Numbered from the stretch's first letter, positions 1-5,047 are shown. The stretch is 5,047 bases of DNA from Acidobacteriota bacterium (GCA_021793595.1 JAJYSL010000333.1:1-5047), one strand, 5' to 3'. Numbers and translations are program-made. The notes: generated by a model from the sequence alone, not told the origin.

Positions 1-24
1 CAAAAACAACCCCACAGTTTCGCA

Positions 25-44
25 GGAGTTGACAGGGTCACTCC
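25..44. repeat. Short inverted repeat upstream of gntR
   Basis: GGAG-T-TGAC (25-33) and GTCA-CTCC (37-44) form an 8-bp stem with one bulged T and a three-base loop. No T-run follows, so it is a poor terminator on the + strand. It could be an operator for a neighbouring gene or the remains of an upstream terminator. Apart from this and the promoter, bases 1-161 show no convincing gene. Confidence 0.3.
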
Positions 45-127
45 ATATCAGGGCGGGTAAACTTCCGAAGCTGGAGGATCAGTCACCACTACATATAGAG
101 TCTACTGTACTCAGGCAGCTACCCCAC

Positions 128-161
128 TTGTAAAATTAACCGGGATCGTATAATTCATACT
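128..161 (+). promoter_or_regulatory. Candidate sigma70-type promoter of the gntR gene, leaderless
   Basis: A perfect TATAAT lies at 149-154. A weak -35 candidate, TTGTAA (128-133), is 15 bases upstream of it. Transcription starting about 7 bases after the -10 box would begin at about 161, directly before the ATG at 162. The mRNA would then have essentially no 5' leader, and no Shine-Dalgarno sequence is visible before the ATG. The -10 box lies inside an inverted repeat (GTAT 148-151, ATAC 157-160), so a protein bound there would block the promoter. The -10 is clear; the -35 is weak, and the start of transcription is inferred from spacing alone. Confidence 0.5.
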
Positions 162-163
162 AT
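145..163. promoter_or_regulatory. Candidate operator over the gntR promoter
   Basis: Inverted repeat ATnGTAT-AATTC-ATACnAT, centred at 154, covers the -10 box and the start codon of the regulator gene. FadR-subfamily GntR proteins bind as dimers to short palindromes with GT...AC arms and often repress their own gene. The sequence TCGTATA (146-152) recurs at 942-948 ahead of the lactonase gene, also followed by ATAC. The repeat is seen directly; operator function is inferred. The spacer between the arms differs at the two places (5 versus 2 bases), which weakens the case. Confidence 0.35.
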
Positions 164-920
164 GAAGCGTAAGACCAAGACTTCTACTATCGCCCGCGCG
201 GACCGCCCCATCCGCACTCAAGCCTACGTCCATATCCATCGCATGATCGTTACAGGCGAACTGGCAGCGGATAGCACGGTTTCAGAACTGGCCATCGCCC
301 GGAAGCTGGGCAGTAGCCGCACACCAATCCGCGAGGCGATCGGACAGCTTGTTGCAGAAGGTTTGCTCGAACAGACTCCTAACCGCGGCACAGCGGTTGT
401 GCAGCTCAAGCGACAGGACATTATAGAGTTGTATGAACTACGTGAGGTGCTGGAATGCTACGCAGCCACGAAAGCTGCGCGCCTGAGGCCTTACCCTTCA
501 GAGCTAGAGCAATGGCAGGCCCACGCGGACGGGATATTGGCACTGAAGAAGGAATTGGAAAAATCCGGCAAGCCTATATTAGACGCGGAGCAGATGCAGC
601 GATTTATGGCCTGTGATCTTAGCTTCCATGCTATGTTGATGCATCTTGCAGCCAATTCCAGAATGTTGAAAGTTGTCAACGACAGTCGCTTACTCATTCG
701 CATCTTCGCCATGGGCAGACACGCATTTGACGTGGCCCAACTCGACCGGCTGTATCACCAGCATGATCAGATCATCCGCGCTGTTTCCGACCAAAACTCT
801 GAGCTAGCCACAAAATTGATTGCAGAACACATCCGAACGAGCGAGCAAGAGCGGTTGGCTGCATTCGATGCCTGGGAACGGGACGCATCAATGCGCAAGA
901 ATATGCCAACGTTCTTCTAA
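162..920 (+). CDS. GntR family transcriptional regulator, FadR subfamily (FCD domain)
   Basis: A 252-residue cytoplasmic DNA-binding regulator of usual size for the FadR/FCD subfamily. Residues about 17-82 form the GntR winged helix-turn-helix: the block around SELAIARKLGSSRTPIREAI (41-60) is the recognition region, and the wing ends with NRGTAVV. Residues about 86-232 form the all-helical FCD effector domain. Its expected metal-binding residues appear to be present: D152 and H156 (DLSFH), H201 (HDQII) and H223 (AEHI), so ligand binding through a metal with an organic acid is plausible. The first ATG is taken because it directly follows a TATAAT promoter; no ribosome binding site precedes it. 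The gene runs in the same direction as the lactonase and transporter genes and probably controls them in response to a lactone or acid related to their substrate. The family is sure; the ligand is unknown. Confidence 0.93.
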   Translation: MKRKTKTSTIARADRPIRTQAYVHIHRMIVTGELAADSTVSELAIARKLGSSRTPIREAIGQLVAEGLLEQTPNRGTAVVQLKRQDIIELYELREVLECYAATKAARLRPYPSELEQWQAHADGILALKKELEKSGKPILDAEQMQRFMACDLSFHAMLMHLAANSRMLKVVNDSRLLIRIFAMGRHAFDVAQLDRLYHQHDQIIRAVSDQNSELATKLIAEHIRTSEQERLAAFDAWERDASMRKNMPTFF

Positions 921-939
921 CTTCAGATCCACTTCTATC

Positions 940-976
940 AGTCGTATAGATACCTCTAGATACAAATAGAACGACT
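940..976. promoter_or_regulatory. Candidate regulatory site between gntR and the lactonase gene
   Basis: A six-base inverted repeat, AGTCGT (940-945) and ACGACT (971-976), encloses the palindrome TCTAGA (955-960). It also holds two direct copies of TAGATAC (947-953 and 957-963) and a compact GTAT-AG-ATAC palindrome (944-953). The last shares TCGTATA with the site over the gntR promoter, so it is a reasonable operator candidate for the neighbouring regulator. The rest of the 921-1085 gap must hold the lactonase operon promoter unless transcription reads through from gntR, but I see no convincing -35/-10 pair. The structure is not GC-rich and lacks a T-run, so it is unlikely to be a terminator. 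Confidence 0.35.
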
Positions 977-1068
977 AATGATCAATCGTTACGTTAGCGG
1001 TGGCAGGACTTAGCTAGACATATCTTGAGCCGTCTTTTCATGTGGCTGAGCTACATACAACGGCAAAC

Positions 1069-1075
1069 AGGGGAG
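1069..1075 (+). promoter_or_regulatory. Ribosome binding site of the lactonase gene
   Basis: AGGGGAG ends 10 bases before the ATG at 1086. It fits a Shine-Dalgarno sequence, supports this start, and keeps the twin-arginine signal in the protein. Confidence 0.6.
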
Positions 1076-1085
1076 AAGCTTCGGT

Positions 1086-2336
1086 ATGTCGCTAAGTTCT
1101 GGGTCAGGAAAACCGTTTATTTCACTCTCCCGGCGTGGATTTATACTGGGTGCTTCCGCATTGACCATAGCGCACTCAGCAATCAGCTCAGCACTGGGTT
1201 TGAAGGGTAACCGAAACAGGCGCAGAATGTTTGCTTATGTAGGCACAAATACAAGCGCGGTCGACGGCACAGCCAATGGAAAAGGGATATACCTGTTCGA
1301 GATGAATCCCCCGACTGGTAGACTCACACTCATTAAGCTGGCTGCAGAGACTGAAAACCCTTCGTGGCTTTCTCTTCATCCCTCAAAACCATACCTATAC
1401 GCGGCCCATCAGATTGCAGACTTTGAAGGCAAGAGCGGATCCGTGAGTGCCTACGCCATTGACCGGTCGAACGGCGATCTTCGATTATTAAATACCGTAA
1501 GTTCCCAAGGTGCAGGCCCGGCTCATCTGAGTATCGACGCTTCCGGTAGATACGCCTTCGTGGCCAACTATTTTGGCGGAAGCATCGCTGTACTTCCCAT
1601 CCTGCCAGGGGGCGCACTTGGCTCCGCCACCTACATGCATCAGGATCAGGGCTCTGTTGGAGATAAGAAACCAACCAATGCTCCTCCCGGCAGCTATGCG
1701 TTGAGCGGACACGACGCTCCGCATGCGCACATGATCCATTCAGATCCCTCCAACCGTTTTGTCTTGCAAACAGATTTAGGGCAAGATCGCATCTACATCT
1801 ATCGCCTGGACGACCATGCAGGGAGGCTAACGCCGGCGGCCATCCCATTTGTATCGCTTCCCTCAGGAGATGGACCCCGCCACTTTGCGTTTCACCCCAA
1901 CGGCCGATGGCTCTATTCCATCCAGGAAGAAGCTTCTACCGTTGTATTTTTCCATTTCGATCCAGCGACTGGATTGATTGTTTTGCAACAAACTATTTCA
2001 GCTCTTCCCCAGGGATTCGCGGGGACCAGTTTTGGTTCGGAAATCATGGTGTCAGGAGACGGTCGCTTTCTCTATGCAGCCAATCGGCTACATGACACGA
2101 TTGCCGTATTTTCAATCGATACCAGCGGAAAATTGATAGCGATTGGCGAAACCTCGACTCTGGGTGACTATCCAAGCCAGTTCAATATCGATCCAAGTGG
2201 AACTATTCTCTATGCATGTAATCAACGAAGCGATCAGATTACTTCTTTTCGGATCGATAAAAAGACAGGCCTCTTGACATTTGCGGGTCAATACGCGCCC
2301 GTTGGCAGTCCAACGTGCATCATCTTCACGATATGA
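1086..2336 (+). CDS. Exported lactonase family protein (seven-bladed beta-propeller, 6-phosphogluconolactonase-like)
   Basis: A 416-residue protein of the Lactonase (Pgl/YkgB-like) beta-propeller family, whose members hydrolyse sugar lactones or form related muconate lactones. Residues 1-40 look like a Tat signal: SRRGFIL with R16 and R17, then a mild hydrophobic stretch and small residues near 29-37 suited to signal peptidase. The enzyme therefore probably acts folded, in the periplasm or on the cell surface, where the phosphorylated substrate of the cytoplasmic enzyme is unlikely. The propeller begins at about residue 48 (MFAYVGTNT). Repeats end in the typical Y/F-A-N or similar strands: SWLSLHP (93-99), AHLSIDASGRYAFVANY (146-162), HAHMIHSDPSNRF (213-225), GDGPRHFAFHPNGRWLY (261-277), MVSGDGRFLYAANR (321-334) and FNIDPSGTILYACN (366-379). 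The gene ends by overlapping the transporter start. The family is sure; the substrate is not. Some family members have lost activity or act on other lactones. Confidence 0.9.
   Translation: MSLSSGSGKPFISLSRRGFILGASALTIAHSAISSALGLKGNRNRRRMFAYVGTNTSAVDGTANGKGIYLFEMNPPTGRLTLIKLAAETENPSWLSLHPSKPYLYAAHQIADFEGKSGSVSAYAIDRSNGDLRLLNTVSSQGAGPAHLSIDASGRYAFVANYFGGSIAVLPILPGGALGSATYMHQDQGSVGDKKPTNAPPGSYALSGHDAPHAHMIHSDPSNRFVLQTDLGQDRIYIYRLDDHAGRLTPAAIPFVSLPSGDGPRHFAFHPNGRWLYSIQEEASTVVFFHFDPATGLIVLQQTISALPQGFAGTSFGSEIMVSGDGRFLYAANRLHDTIAVFSIDTSGKLIAIGETSTLGDYPSQFNIDPSGTILYACNQRSDQITSFRIDKKTGLLTFAGQYAPVGSPTCIIFTI
2300..2315 (+). other. Hairpin at the lactonase/MFS junction
   Basis: CGTTGG (2300-2305) and CCAACG (2310-2315) form a perfect 6-bp stem with a CAGT loop. 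The hairpin lies inside the last lactonase codons and ends 17 bases before the MFS start. No Shine-Dalgarno sequence is visible before that start. The hairpin could hold the start region closed until ribosomes translating the lactonase open it. The stem is seen; the role is inferred. Confidence 0.3.
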
Positions 2337-3742
2337 CCGTCTCTCGTGTTGCCGGCGGCCACCAGTTCGCAGGAGCCCGACAGGAGCCTGGAAGCGACCT
2401 GCGAGATACCAATCTGCTCTCCCGAACAACGCCTCCAACAGGGTCGGGGATCTATCGCTGGGTAGTTGTCTTATTACTTTGGATGGTTTGTTTTTTCAGC
2501 TACGCAGACCGCCAGGCATTCTTTTCGATTTTTCCCTTGTTACAAAAGCAGATGAAACTCACCACCGTGCAACTGGGTCTGTTAGGCTCCTCGTTCGCAG
2601 TGGTGTATGGACTTGGAGGGCCGCTTGCCGGATATCTCGTCGACAGGATTCGCCGCAAGACTGCGATCTTGGGCGGATTGGAGTTGTGGAGCGTCATCTG
2701 CGTACTGTCGGCGCTCTCGCGGGACTTCTTTCAACTGCTTATCTTTCGCGCTGCGGAAGGAATCGGCGAATGCATTTACTATCCTGCCGCGCTGTCGATG
2801 ATCAGCGATTATCACGGCAAACGCACCCGCTCGCGAGCCATGGGAATTTTGCAGACCAGTGTCTACGCAGGGACCGTGGGTGGTGGATATTGGGCCGGAG
2901 CCATCGCGCAACGACACGGCTGGAGAGCCGCTCTTGTTGTATTCGGCGGACTCGGTTGTCTGCTGGGCTTGGGTGTGATCCGTCTGCTACGCGAGCCGGC
3001 ACGGGGCAGTGCGGATTCGGAATTTAACGCAGGCCAACTTACGCGACCGCCGCAACCGCCCGCGCCACTTTCATTGCGCGCCATTGGCTCCCTTCTCAAG
3101 ATCAAATCATTCTTGACGCTTACAGCGGTGTTCGCATGCACTAATTTCGTGGCCATGGTGCTTCTAGCCTGGATGCCGATGTATCTCTACTCGCGCTTCC
3201 ATCTCAGCCTATCGATGGCGGCCTTCGATGCAGCCGTGTATCCGCAAGTAGCCAGCATGGGGGGCTCTGTTTGCGGGGGCTATCTCGCCGATAGATTTGC
3301 GAGTCAAAGCCGCAGTGGACGTGTTTCCGTACAATGTGCCGGGGTCCTTATCGGAGTGCCATTTGTCATCCTCTGTGGACTGGGCGGTTCCCTGATCCCG
3401 GTGATCGTCGCGCTCATTTGTTGGGGATTCTTCAAGGGTATGTATGATTCGAATATCTTTGCTTCGGCATTTGACGTGGTTCCAATGGAAAGCAGAGGAA
3501 CTGTCAGTGGGTTGATGAATTGTGTGGGTTGGTTGCTGGGTGGGGGAATCGCGCCGGCACTGGTTGGTTTGTTTGCGGTGTATATCTCGCTGGGACATGC
3601 GATTGCCTTGTCGGCAATATTCTACGCGCTGGCGGGAATCTTGCTTATCTTGACCATGCGATATTTTTTGGATAGTGACATCGACCGGTTGCAACGGCCG
3701 GGATTCATAGCTAACGGCAGTCCGCACGACTGCCAAACATAG
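2333..3742 (+). CDS. MFS transporter, probable organic or sugar acid importer
   Basis: A 469-residue inner-membrane transporter of the major facilitator superfamily, with about twelve hydrophobic segments: six from about 41 to 218, a hydrophilic central loop (about 219-257), and six from about 260 to 443. The motif between helices 2 and 3 is GYLVDRIRRKT (100-110), and a degenerate copy, GYLADRF, lies at 316-322 in the second half. RAAEGIGE (139-146) matches the helix 4 motif, and HGWRAA (195-200) begins helix 6. The overall style is near the anion:cation symporter group that imports hexuronates and similar acids, but substrate cannot be set from sequence. The ATG at 2333 overlaps the lactonase stop as ATGA, which suggests coupled translation. 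A GTG at 2315 would add six residues but has no better ribosome binding site. The first 40 residues are a hydrophilic tail. Together with an exported lactonase, uptake of the acid formed by lactone opening is a sensible role. Confidence 0.9.
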   Translation: MTVSRVAGGHQFAGARQEPGSDLRDTNLLSRTTPPTGSGIYRWVVVLLLWMVCFFSYADRQAFFSIFPLLQKQMKLTTVQLGLLGSSFAVVYGLGGPLAGYLVDRIRRKTAILGGLELWSVICVLSALSRDFFQLLIFRAAEGIGECIYYPAALSMISDYHGKRTRSRAMGILQTSVYAGTVGGGYWAGAIAQRHGWRAALVVFGGLGCLLGLGVIRLLREPARGSADSEFNAGQLTRPPQPPAPLSLRAIGSLLKIKSFLTLTAVFACTNFVAMVLLAWMPMYLYSRFHLSLSMAAFDAAVYPQVASMGGSVCGGYLADRFASQSRSGRVSVQCAGVLIGVPFVILCGLGGSLIPVIVALICWGFFKGMYDSNIFASAFDVVPMESRGTVSGLMNCVGWLLGGGIAPALVGLFAVYISLGHAIALSAIFYALAGILLILTMRYFLDSDIDRLQRPGFIANGSPHDCQT

Positions 3743-3801
3743 GCATGCTTTGCATGTCGTCGAGGGAACAATGGTTACTCGGGTTACTCGACGGGCGTTT
3801 G
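3743..3801. repeat. Tandem and inverted repeats after the MFS gene, forming the 3' flank of the intron remnant
   Basis: Two perfect tandem copies of GGTTACTCG (3773-3781, 3782-3790) lie within an inverted repeat, CGTCGAG (3758-3764) and CTCGACG (3787-3793). A small hairpin, CATGC-TTT-GCATG (3744-3756), follows the MFS stop at once. Neither stem has a good T-run, so neither is a confident terminator. On the - strand this is the sequence directly downstream of the group II intron 3' end and may represent its insertion target. Confidence 0.35.
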
Positions 3802-3899
3802 ATCGGCATAGGGGCGGCAGTCACCTGCCGCACCCTGCCGCACCACCGTGCGAACGGGTCCGTACACGGCGGTTCGAGAAGTTACGCTAGTAGTTAGCG
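3802..3899 (-). ncRNA. 3' end of a group II intron (domains V and VI), truncated
   Basis: Read on the - strand, 3873 to 3842 folds as a domain V hairpin of 32 bases: a 9-bp lower stem (ACCGCCGTG with CACGGTGGT, one G-T wobble), a two-base CG bulge on the 3' side, an upper stem TACG/CGTT, and a GACC loop. The lower stem holds a CGC triad, as in some bacterial group II introns. One position of the upper stem is mismatched (T-T), a sign of decay. Domain VI follows (3839-3805): GGCA/TGCC, GGG/CCC and GCGGCAG/CTGCCGC capped by a GTGA (GNRA) tetraloop. A bulged A at 3809 lies seven bases before the end, the usual branch-point position. The 3' end in ...CCGAT at 3802 fits the AY terminus. A short stem, CGCTA/TAGCG (3885-3899), lies upstream. 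The intron body and its reverse transcriptase are absent, so this is a fragment and cannot splice in cis. The fold and the overall look of the sequence make the call strong. Confidence 0.82.
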
Positions 3900-4024
3900 A
3901 ACAGTGAAGGAAGGCCGATCAGCACCTCCGACGGATCTTCCTGCGGGGAAAGGGCGTAAAAGTGCTGACAAGTGGTTGATTGGAGATATGAGTTGTCTCT
4001 CCCTGGGCGGGAGCGAGTGCCTGA
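3900..4024. other. Junction region between the intron remnant and the transposase remnant
   Basis: No gene is supported here. The stretch should contain the break point of the group II intron (above about 3900 on the + strand) and the outer end of the IS1634-type element, whose coding part stops at 4025. I could not recognise a terminal inverted repeat. It holds one copy of the 17-base direct repeat (3954-3970). Confidence 0.4.
3954..3970. repeat. Direct repeat flanking the chimeric transposase, copy 1
   Basis: This copy matches 4707-4723 at 14 of 17 positions, including the perfect ten-base core TAAAAGTGCT (3957-3966). Both copies have the same orientation, 753 bases apart, on either side of the chimeric transposase frame. 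They could be transposase-binding sites, ends of a third element, or a scar of recombination. Confidence 0.4.
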
Positions 4025-4442
4025 CTACATCGCTGGCAGGTGGATGCCGAGTGCCGCCAGAATTTCCTGCTGGCTCTGGTCGGGCAGGGGTAGTTTGGTC
4101 ACGATGTTTTCTCCCTCCACCGGCCAGTGCAGCAGGCACAGCCGGCCCAGCGCGGCCAGCGCATCCGGCAGCGTAATCGCATCCGGGTTGGTCTCCGTGG
4201 CGCCAAAGGCCACGCGCAGCCGCCGCTTCATCTCCCGGGCGAGCTTCAGCGCCAACATGCAGCAGAAGACATGGCCGCGCGTGCGCCCCTCCTTGCGCAC
4301 AAAGATCGGACGCGCTTCCAGCAGCCCGGTCTTCATGGCGCGAAAGTCCCGCTCCACTTTCTCCAGCGCCATGTAACTCGTATGCACCTGCTCGGCGTCC
4401 AGCTTTGCCGGAGTTACATCGGTGGTCAGCGCATAGCACCCT
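4025..4442 (-). mobile_element. IS1634/IS4-type insertion sequence fragment (transposase 3' end)
   Basis: This is the 3' part of a DDE transposase gene, about 139 codons, keeping only the last catalytic Glu region and the helical tail. The larger 5' part, with both Asp residues, is absent on the 5' side, where IS66-type sequence begins instead. The start boundary is approximate because it is inferred from the change in protein family. Confidence 0.72.
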
Positions 4443-4705
4443 GCCAGTTTCAGGCTCTGCCCTCCCGCGAGCCGAACCTCGATCGCATGATTGCCAGCCG
4501 CTGACGATCGCACCGGCTCCTCGGCCGGACTTACTTCCACAAACTGCGCCGCCTCGGCATTGCGCAGCCGCTTCTTCCACGCGAAAAACTGTGAGTCCCG
4601 CAGCCCCCGCTCACGACAAAACGCCGCCACGCTCCGACCACTCCGATTCCGCTCTGCAACCAAACCACGCCACTTTGCCCACTCTTCCGCTCGACGCCGG
4701 CTCAT
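4443..4705 (-). mobile_element. IS66-type insertion sequence fragment (tnpA 5' part)
   Basis: About 88 codons from the start of an IS66-type tnpA gene, nearly the whole of this short protein (usually a little over 100 residues). The partner genes tnpB and tnpC, normally next in the same direction, are missing and are replaced by the IS1634-type tail. The end near 4443 is approximate. Confidence 0.7.
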
Positions 4706-4706
4706 T

Positions 4707-4723
4707 GCATAAAAGTGCTACCA
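4707..4723. repeat. Direct repeat flanking the chimeric transposase, copy 2
   Basis: The second copy of the TAAAAGTGCT core (4710-4719) lies one base beyond the start codon of the tnpA-like frame, so it covers the region where that gene's ribosome binding site would be expected. It matches 3954-3970 at 14 of 17 positions. Confidence 0.4.
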
Positions 4724-4763
4724 CCGGCTGCGCCGCACAAGACGCGCTTCGCATAGCGCTTAC

Positions 4764-4848
4764 GTCATTCTGAGGGCAGCGAAGAATCCAGAGGGTGATG
4801 GCGGCGTGTACGATGCGGATATCGTCTGGATTCTTCACCACAAATGAC
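4764..4848. repeat. 85-base palindromic repeat unit (REP/MITE-like)
   Basis: The arms are a perfect 12-bp inverted repeat, GAAGAATCCAGA (4781-4792) and TCTGGATTCTTC (4825-4836). Outside each arm is a second matching block, GTCATT (4764-4769) and AATGAC (4843-4848), so the element has nested terminal inverted repeats separated by unmatched bases (11 on the left, 6 on the right). The centre (4793-4824) is short and non-coding. Sequences such as GTCATTCTGAG...GCGAAGAATC are ones I recall as dispersed repeats in Acidobacteriota and some other phyla. A short extragenic palindrome of this sort usually occurs many times per genome. Confidence 0.6.
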
Positions 4849-4905
4849 TATACAAACTGTAAATCCGCTATAGCCCGGGTCTGTTTCGGTGCCAGCGGTC
4901 CCGCT
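4849..4905. other. Spacer downstream of the right-edge gene
   Basis: This is the region just after the stop of the - strand gene. It holds a short palindrome, AGCGG-TC-CCGCT (4894-4905), directly after that stop codon and GCTATAGC (4867-4874). Neither is followed by a T-run, so a terminator is possible but not supported. Confidence 0.25.
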
Positions 4906-5047
4906 CTACGGTTGAGCGCCTGCCGAGGCTGGAACCCCACGCGAGAGCTTCTTAAGCAGAAATTCTTGCAGCAATGCGGTTCCCGCGCCTGCGGCCAGGC
5001 CGATCAATGAATTGTCGATGGTCAATAGCACCCCGCGGTCGTTCGCG
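4906..5047 (-). CDS. C-terminal end of an uncharacterised protein, cut by the window edge
   Basis: An open - strand frame enters from the right edge and ends at TAG (4906-4908). It gives the last 46 residues, starting ANDRGVLLTIDNSLIGLAAG. The stretch from IDNSLIGLAAGAGTALLQEF is glycine/alanine-rich and mildly hydrophobic, followed by basic LLKKLSRGVP and a small, flexible tail. The sequence looks like real protein, and I have a weak memory of similar tails (DRG...GNLLQEFLLKK) on Acidobacteriota hypothetical proteins. I do not recognise the family and assign no function. The other two - strand frames read less convincingly here. Confidence 0.55.
   Translation of the reverse strand, partial: ANDRGVLLTIDNSLIGLAAGAGTALLQEFLLKKLSRGVPASAGAQP

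Larger units (their letters stand above)
4025..4705 (-). pseudogene. Chimeric transposase remnant: IS66 TnpA-like N-terminus fused in frame to IS1634-type C-terminus
   Basis: A 226-codon open frame, ATG to TAG, made of two unrelated transposition proteins. Residues 1 to about 87 resemble the small IS66 accessory protein TnpA, a helix-turn-helix DNA-binding protein: EEWAKWRGLVAE, SVAAFCRERGL, FFAWKKRLR, then the end block IEVRLAGGQSLKL. From about residue 88 (GCYALTTDV) to the end it matches the tail of an IS1634/IS4-type DDE transposase. Y111, E118 and K125 (YMALEKVERDFRAMK) keep most of the Y...E...K signature around the last catalytic glutamate, followed by GLLEARPIFVRKEGRTRGHV and a final LGIHLPAM. 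Both catalytic aspartates are missing, so it cannot transpose by itself. The junction lies near 4440. The frame is intact with no internal stop, so the fusion is recent or tolerated. Base composition is richer in GC than the genes to the left, suggesting foreign origin. Family calls come from remembered motifs. Confidence 0.78.

Noticed and set aside
29..34. Perfect -35 hexamer TTGACA
   Set aside because: No acceptable -10 box lies 15-19 bases downstream; the bases around 50-57 are GC-rich. The hexamer is better explained as part of the inverted repeat at 25-44.
1..60. Tail of an upstream gene (open + frame ending in TAA at 58-60)
   Set aside because: Only 19 codons are visible, with no recognisable protein character, so it cannot be told from chance.
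1025..1210. Small + strand gene before the lactonase
   Set aside because: It overlaps the lactonase signal peptide in another frame and has no ribosome binding site or recognisable feature.
2315..2332. GTG at 2315 as the MFS start
   Set aside because: It adds only six residues, lies at the edge of a hairpin and has no ribosome binding site. The ATGA overlap at 2333 is the more usual arrangement.
2281..3027. 248-codon + strand open frame overlapping the lactonase and MFS genes
   Set aside because: It is rich in Arg, Ser and Cys with no domain, and it lies out of frame over two well-supported genes.
3209..3736. 175-codon - strand open frame inside the MFS gene
   Set aside because: Low-complexity polar sequence antisense to a clear transporter; it is a frame shadow.
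3744..3756. CATGC-TTT-GCATG as the MFS transcription terminator
   Set aside because: The stem has only five base pairs and no T-run follows.
3894..4580. 228-codon - strand open frame overlapping the chimeric transposase
   Set aside because: The Gly/Ala/Arg-rich translation is typical of an off-frame reading of GC-rich DNA. The other frame carries the transposase motifs.

Overview
The window most resembles accessory DNA from an Acidobacteriota (Terriglobia/Acidobacteriaceae-like) chromosome. This is an inference. It rests on the style of the lactonase and of the MFS protein (motif YADRQAFF), on a palindromic repeat carrying a GTCATT...GAAGAATCC arm of the kind I recall from such genomes, and on moderate GC content. 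No marker gene settles the taxonomy.

Left part (1-3742), all on the + strand: a GntR/FadR-type (FCD) regulator at 162-920 is followed after a 165-base gap by a Tat-exported seven-bladed beta-propeller lactonase (1086-2336). A 12-helix MFS transporter (2333-3742) overlaps the lactonase by ATGA. Lactonase and transporter look like a translationally coupled pair. The regulator probably controls them and itself, since both upstream regions carry TCGTATA followed by ATAC. The simplest reading is a small regulated module that opens a sugar (or other acid) lactone outside the cytoplasm and imports the resulting acid. The actual substrate cannot be read from sequence.

Right part (3743-4848), apparently a mobile-element graveyard read on the - strand: the 3' end of a group II intron (domains V and VI fold well, 3802-3873) has no intron body or reverse transcriptase behind it. 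Next to it lies a 226-codon open frame (4025-4705) that is an in-frame chimera: its N-terminus is an IS66-type TnpA helix-turn-helix protein and its C-terminus is the tail of an IS1634/IS4-type DDE transposase. A 17-base imperfect direct repeat flanks this chimera. An 85-base palindromic repeat unit (4764-4848) follows.

Right edge (4906-5047, - strand): the last 46 codons of an uncharacterised protein whose body lies outside the window.

No tRNA, rRNA or CRISPR array was seen. The most unusual items are the isolated group II intron 3' end, the IS66/IS1634 chimera and the apparently leaderless gntR promoter. No clearly new biological system is visible.
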